Assembly: GCA_026874595.1 (NCBI GenBank)
Contig: CM049309.1
Location: 7,152,576-7,216,575 of the forward strand
Direction: 5' to 3'
Source of the DNA: Sipunculus nudus
Lineage: Eukaryota; Annelida; Sipuncula; Golfingiida; Sipunculidae
DNA length: 64,000 bases
The position numbers and the translations under genes were made by a program. Positions 59,521-64,000 of this stretch are shown one piece after another. Each line of letters starts with the position of its first letter. Positions within the stretch are counted from its first letter, which is position 1. Under the pieces are notes generated by a model. It saw only the letters and a list, made by a program, of their open reading frames with translations, was not told the origin of the DNA and did no database searches.

Positions 59521-60707
59521 TCCAGTATTCCATATATCATGTTTTTGTAAAACCTTGGCAAGATCGCAGAAAAAAGTTATCACTATGAATTACATTACTG
59601 TGAAATATTGATATTGACAGAGAATGTCTACTGCACTCAATTGATTCAGGTAAACAGCCTATAATCACCACCCGAAGCTAATGATTTTAGAAAAAAAAAG
59701 TATAAAAAAGTATTAACCCCTGAAAAAGTATGAAAATAGTATAAAAAGAGTCCTGAAAAAAGTATGTCTGAAAAAATTTGCCTGAATAAAAGTATGTTAA
59801 TTTTAAAATATATGGTGGCATCACTGTTAACAGCGTCATTTCTTTTTCTTATGTTTTTAATGTTAAAAAATACCCAACATTTAACTCGTCTATACAGCAC
59901 AAGGCTGGCGCATCGTACAGGAGACATTTTCTTTGCATATGCCCGATTCTAACCCTTGTGAAACCATAAACACATTTGAAAACATAAGAATTATAAGAAA
60001 ATGTAGGTCTTATAATATCAATACATTAAAGCAACAAAGGAATATATCTGCACAAGTAAGGAATAAATTCGAAAGTGTAAATCAATTCCAGTTTTTGCAA
60101 AAGTCTTCGATAAAATAACCGGGCTCAGTTTGCCCATGTGGTCGCTTGACCTGAACGAATCCTCCTTAAAAGCGTCTATTAAAAATATATTCTTGGACAA
60201 GAGTGGACTGTTATACATACGACACGGGTACATCAGCTAATCAACATATACATTTATTTTAATAAGACGTTGTGAATACTGCATTCACATTCAGATATTT
60301 ATTTTAATAAAACTTCCCATATATATCTACAAATTCTTCCAGAACCTTTTTCATAATGTTTGGATTTTTATGCAATTTCTCAACCTCATATGGTCCTTTT
60401 AACAATCATAAGGGACATTAATAAACGTAACTGATTTCTTGAAAATTGTTTCAGATTTCTGTGTTCTATCACGCATGCGTCAGGACATAAGGTATTTCAT
60501 GTTCATCGGGGTGAATTTTCGCGATATAAATGGAACTTTTTCGGTAATTTTACCAGCCGCGCAAAAATCTCATGAATCTAAAGAGGACCCAAGAAAAAAA
60601 GGAACGAATATTTTTTTTTTATTATTGAGGACAATATAAAAAATCTCATTTTTTACAATATCCATCTTTGATTTACTTGTGTGATAGATTTTGATAGGTT
60701 TCAATTT
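58861..60707. other. Intergenic
   Basis: AT-rich. An (AT)n/(AC)n microsatellite lies at 59470-59520. No gene recognised; open frames are short and unlike known families. Confidence 0.6.
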
Positions 60708-61562
60708 AAGCTCAGCTGACTATAAGTCATCTGAGCTATAGCCGTGGTCCATTGTCCGTCCGGCCGTTAACAGGGCACGTTTTGAAACCGTTAGACCTAC
60801 GACTCCAAAATCGGCATGCTGTTAGATGTCCCAACGATCTCTTACCAGACTGAAAACTGGGTCACTGCGACCTCGTTCCTTCGAGAAATTAAGGAACACC
60901 CTAAATTTTTCCATTAAAAACCTGTTATCACACTTCAGGACTGACTTTTATCAAAATCACTCGTTTATTTTCTTCATATTAACCATACCGTAAATTTTCC
61001 TCTATATAGTACCTATGTACTTGCCAGAAATTAGATCAGTAACCACAAATTAAAAACCAGGACCTTAAATTTTGCCCACCTTTGACCATGGCACTTTTTT
61101 CCTGTTAGTACATTTGATTTAATTTCCACAGCAGGAACACATAAGGATTGAATCTGTTAAATTTTTAAATTTAAAATGAAAGCTAAAAAATTATGCTAGT
61201 TGTTGAAGTTTTTTTCAGAGGCTCTATTGTATTCACTTGCATAATGTCCAGCTGCAGGCAGGTCACTTCTGGTCACTGGGGGTCATGCAGCTATGTCAGG
61301 GTACCTTATTCATTAGAGCTCACTGGTGAGATCCCCTGCGGTGATAGGTGTACAGTTATATTCATATCTATCTCGAAATAGAAATTCAAGGAGTGATCCA
61401 GAAGATGCAATGTTGTGGTAGTATACTATTTGTAAGGAAATCAATTTTCTGTTAAATAATTTTAGCAAATTAAAATATTACTTAACCCATCAGTATGCAT
61501 AGAATTTTACCTACAAGGTCAACTTCAGCTGAGCACAGTGACCCATGGGTCCCTTGTTGTTT
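60708..61562 (+). repeat. Interspersed element A, copy 2
   Basis: It starts AGCTCAGCTGACTATAAG, continues TTGTCCGTCC and CACGTTTTGAAACCGTTAG, and ends TTCAGCTGAGCACAGTGACC CATGGGTCCCTTG. GCTCAGCTGA at the left is the inverse of TCAGCTGAGC at the right, hinting at short terminal inverted repeats. Homologous to 46807-48363. Confidence 0.7.
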
Positions 61563-61763
61563 TGCATTTCGATATTCGAGCATTTTGCAATGATATCTGA
61601 GATACGGTTACTAGTTGCTAGGTCTCTTCACCCGTTTCGAATCTGAAACACTTTTGAATATGCAGCCAACCACAGGATGAGCCTTATGAGGATAAAGAAA
61701 ATTAAGAAAAAAAAGGGCAAGGACTAAGGCAAGAGTCATTTTTACCTGTATAGTTGTATTGTT

Positions 61764-61900
61764 AGACATTACAAGTACCTACCACCCCTCTTTAACCAAA
61801 GTGGACCAATCCGCTGTTACCCCAAATCACGTAATAGGCTGCACTTGAGATCAGGAGGAATTAGGGTCATCAAATGTCCACTAGCCGATCTACTGGGCAG
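61764..61900 (+). repeat. Interspersed element B, copy 2, left part
   Basis: Aligns with the left part of 58457-58860 and is interrupted after CTGGGCAG by the Harbinger-like element. Confidence 0.7.
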
Positions 61901-63602
61901 GGGGGTGTTTCATTAACATGTAAATGACTTAAGTCCAAACCCGGGACTAAAGCCCTAAAACCGACTTGCCTAAGTCCGAGAGTTAAGTCCGATTCAATAA
62001 CGCTGGTTTAACAAAGCCCGACTTAAGCCTGGGGAATCCCCTTTTCAGCGCCACCTAACGGCCGGCAGAACGCGGGAACGGAACAGAAGGGAACACATTA
62101 ATTTAGGGCTATATATAGTGTCACTTCTTTTATATGGATGCAGGATTTTAACCTCAATGGTTGTGGATTAGAAAAATTAGGCCTAGTAACATTTGTCTGA
62201 CTGGATATTTGAAGTGACATGTCATGGAAACTTGTACAACCACGTACTATTAATAGTATTATTATATAATTATTTATAATTCCTTTTAATAGTTTTATAC
62301 CATTAATGGCATTATTGGCATTAGCTCACGAGTACGAGTGCGTCTTTTTTCTATCAAGGTGGGGGGATGACTTGCACACAAACACACACATATTACAATT
62401 AATTATAAGGTTTGGGAAAATAAGGTATTAATAATACCTTAAAATTAATAAAACATAATACTATCATGTTTCCGGTATAAGATAATTCTATGCCGGGTTT
62501 AGATATATTTCATAGTTAACTCATAAATGGTACAAAAGTCTATAAATATATTTTTGTAAATGTTTTTCTTTGCAATATATAAATATTATTCTCTGAATAG
62601 TGCCCCCCCCCCCCTATATTGACGCCCCTGTTCTATGAAGTATGATGTTAAGTGTTAAAGTCTAAGATTCTAGAAATTCATTTCAATGAAAGCTGTTAAT
62701 TTTTATTTTAAATCATATCGATTATTATTCGTGACAGAGACCATGCAGTAGCTAACAAAAAATAAAAAACGTGTTTTAAACACTTTCTCCACTTGTGATG
62801 GACATAATTAATTTCACTTCATTGTTATATTTATATCATATGGCAGTCAGGATGGATAGTCAGATCAAAGATATTAGTACAGTGAAATATTTATAATAAT
62901 CAGTATACAGTGTAATTGTATGATATAAATCATCTGTATATTGATCATTATGCATGTAGCTATAAAAATGCTACTAGTACTATAGTAAAGGAATGACAGC
63001 TCAGGAGAAATTTGTTTCGTTCAGGTTCTCACACGAATGTCAAGGACGCTACACTTTTATTTAGCAAGCTTCCTTGGTAATAGCAAATAGGCTACCTAGC
63101 TGTCAGTTTCGCTAATTAACTAGTCATTTGCAACTGTTTTTAAGTGCTGATTTACGCCTCTTTAATATCTATTTTGTACCTCGCCCGCTCGGCCCCGCAT
63201 CGAGGGGATGAGTACCGTGGCCAGCTGCACAAGGAGCATCAAAGTGACCGTTCTGGGAAACCAGCAACAGGCAGTCACCTCCCTGTCATCATATATGCCG
63301 ATAGGCTTGCTCTGTGTCCATATAACACGCTAATCAAGTTGAATTTTGTGCCGGACATGCCTCCAAACAGTGTGTCATGTGGCCATGTTTTCTGGACTTA
63401 AGCCTGCTACCTGACAGGCTTGAGGTTTAAGCCCCCATTTTTGTTATTTTTATTGAATCAGGCTTAACTCTTCAGCTGGGTAGTGCTACAAGTACCTGCT
63501 CGCCTCCGGACCAGAGTGAACAGCCGTGTAGCAGCTACAGCTGGGTGGCTTAAGTGGAAATCGGTCATTTTCGGGCTTAAGTCAGTTTATTGAAACACCC
63601 CC
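61901..63602. mobile_element. Harbinger-like non-autonomous DNA transposon (1702 bp)
   Basis: The left end is GGGGGTGTTTCATTAA and the right end TTATTGAAACACCCCC, inverted copies. A TGACTTAAG motif lies just inside both ends, and the subterminal region is rich in ACTTAAGYCC motifs. CAG is duplicated on both sides (61898-61900, 63603-63605). A 3-bp CWG duplication and short GGG-starting inverted repeats fit PIF/Harbinger elements. An 85-codon frame (63144-63401) in a GC-richer part shows no recognisable transposase or Myb-like motif, so the element is probably non-autonomous. A 12-base C run lies at 62603-62614. Confidence 0.75.
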
Positions 63603-63862
63603 CAGGACTGTCCTCTTTCAGATATGACAAGCCTGAAAAACCTATGGCTCTTAGGCAAGTCATTACGTTTGCAGTTTGGGTTCCAGCGTTATAAATAGAA
63701 GATTAGATTTAAGGAATATTTAAATAGTGAATCTACGTAGCAGAAGCGACTCTCCGTTTCTTTAGCTAACTGCCAACCAAGGACTGGCAGTATGATCAGT
63801 TTTGGCCTAATAATATTTATTCCAAATTTCGACAGATCTTTAAGCCATTTGGTGATTTAAAA
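63603..63862 (+). repeat. Interspersed element B, copy 2, right part
   Basis: Resumes element B after the insertion. CCAAGGACTGGCAGTATGAT and CGACAGATCTTTAAGCCATT match 58730-58810. Confidence 0.7.
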
Positions 63863-64000
63863 CTACATTTCGGTGGTGTCTTTCTTTATCTATGAAGACA
63901 CTTAACCATGTACCGTACCCCAGCACCTGAAATGTTTGATTTTATGTTTTTTTTGCATATTATCAGAAAAACAAATCATGGGTTAAATATTGTTTCCTAT

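Noticed and set aside
63144-63401. 85-codon frame inside the Harbinger-like element, considered as transposase
   Set aside because: No DDE motif, helix-turn-helix or Myb-like pattern visible.

Overview
The window is intron-rich, AT-rich animal DNA. It carries one recognisable gene on the + strand: a class I bHLH transcription factor of the E-protein family (Daughterless / TCF3-TCF4-TCF12). The gene density, the GT-AG introns and the protein sequence point to an invertebrate. The interspersed repeats (elements ending in a 'gacccatgggtccctt' motif, a GGCGGAGG repeat, 5S- and tRNA-derived pieces, long poly-C tracts) look mollusc-like, probably bivalve. The species assignment is inference from remembered repeat styles, not a measured result.

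Layout. 1-17405 is non-coding apart from one candidate short first coding exon at 6660-6692; the long-isoform N-terminal exons (AD1, NLS) were not found and probably lie upstream of the window. Thirteen further coding exons run from 17406 to 41481, two of them mutually exclusive. Phases agree at every junction. Starting at 6660 and using one bHLH exon and the downstream donor at 38532, the spliced frame is 498 codons plus stop, close to the length I recall for the vertebrate short isoform TCF4-A. A 3' UTR of about 4.4 kb ends at a good poly(A) signal at 45843. From about 46 kb onward I see no gene. That part holds dispersed repeats, a 44-bp minisatellite (48741-51690), a possible promoter (about 52.2-52.8 kb), and a nest of transposable elements (57.6-63.9 kb).

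How the gene works. E-proteins dimerise through bHLH with tissue-specific class II bHLH factors and bind CANNTG E-boxes. The exons here encode the VYxP / SSS region, the SSQTGxxLGKAL block, the AD2 loop-helix, an acidic linker, the basic region, helix-loop-helix, and the ERNLNPKAACLKRREEE C-terminal block. The main biological interest is isoform architecture. There are two mutually exclusive 146-nt bHLH exons (the same arrangement as vertebrate E12/E47), two successive exons that each encode an AD2-type LDDAI helix, three consecutive NAGNAG acceptors, tandem 5' splice sites giving two C-termini, and a candidate alternative N-terminus. A dense cluster of 17 GC-core E-boxes (1404-2292) in the 5' non-coding part suggests possible autoregulation. 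Well-bounded transposon insertions include a TA-flanked element carrying a 5S rRNA-like segment, and a CAG-flanked Harbinger-like element nested inside an older repeat.
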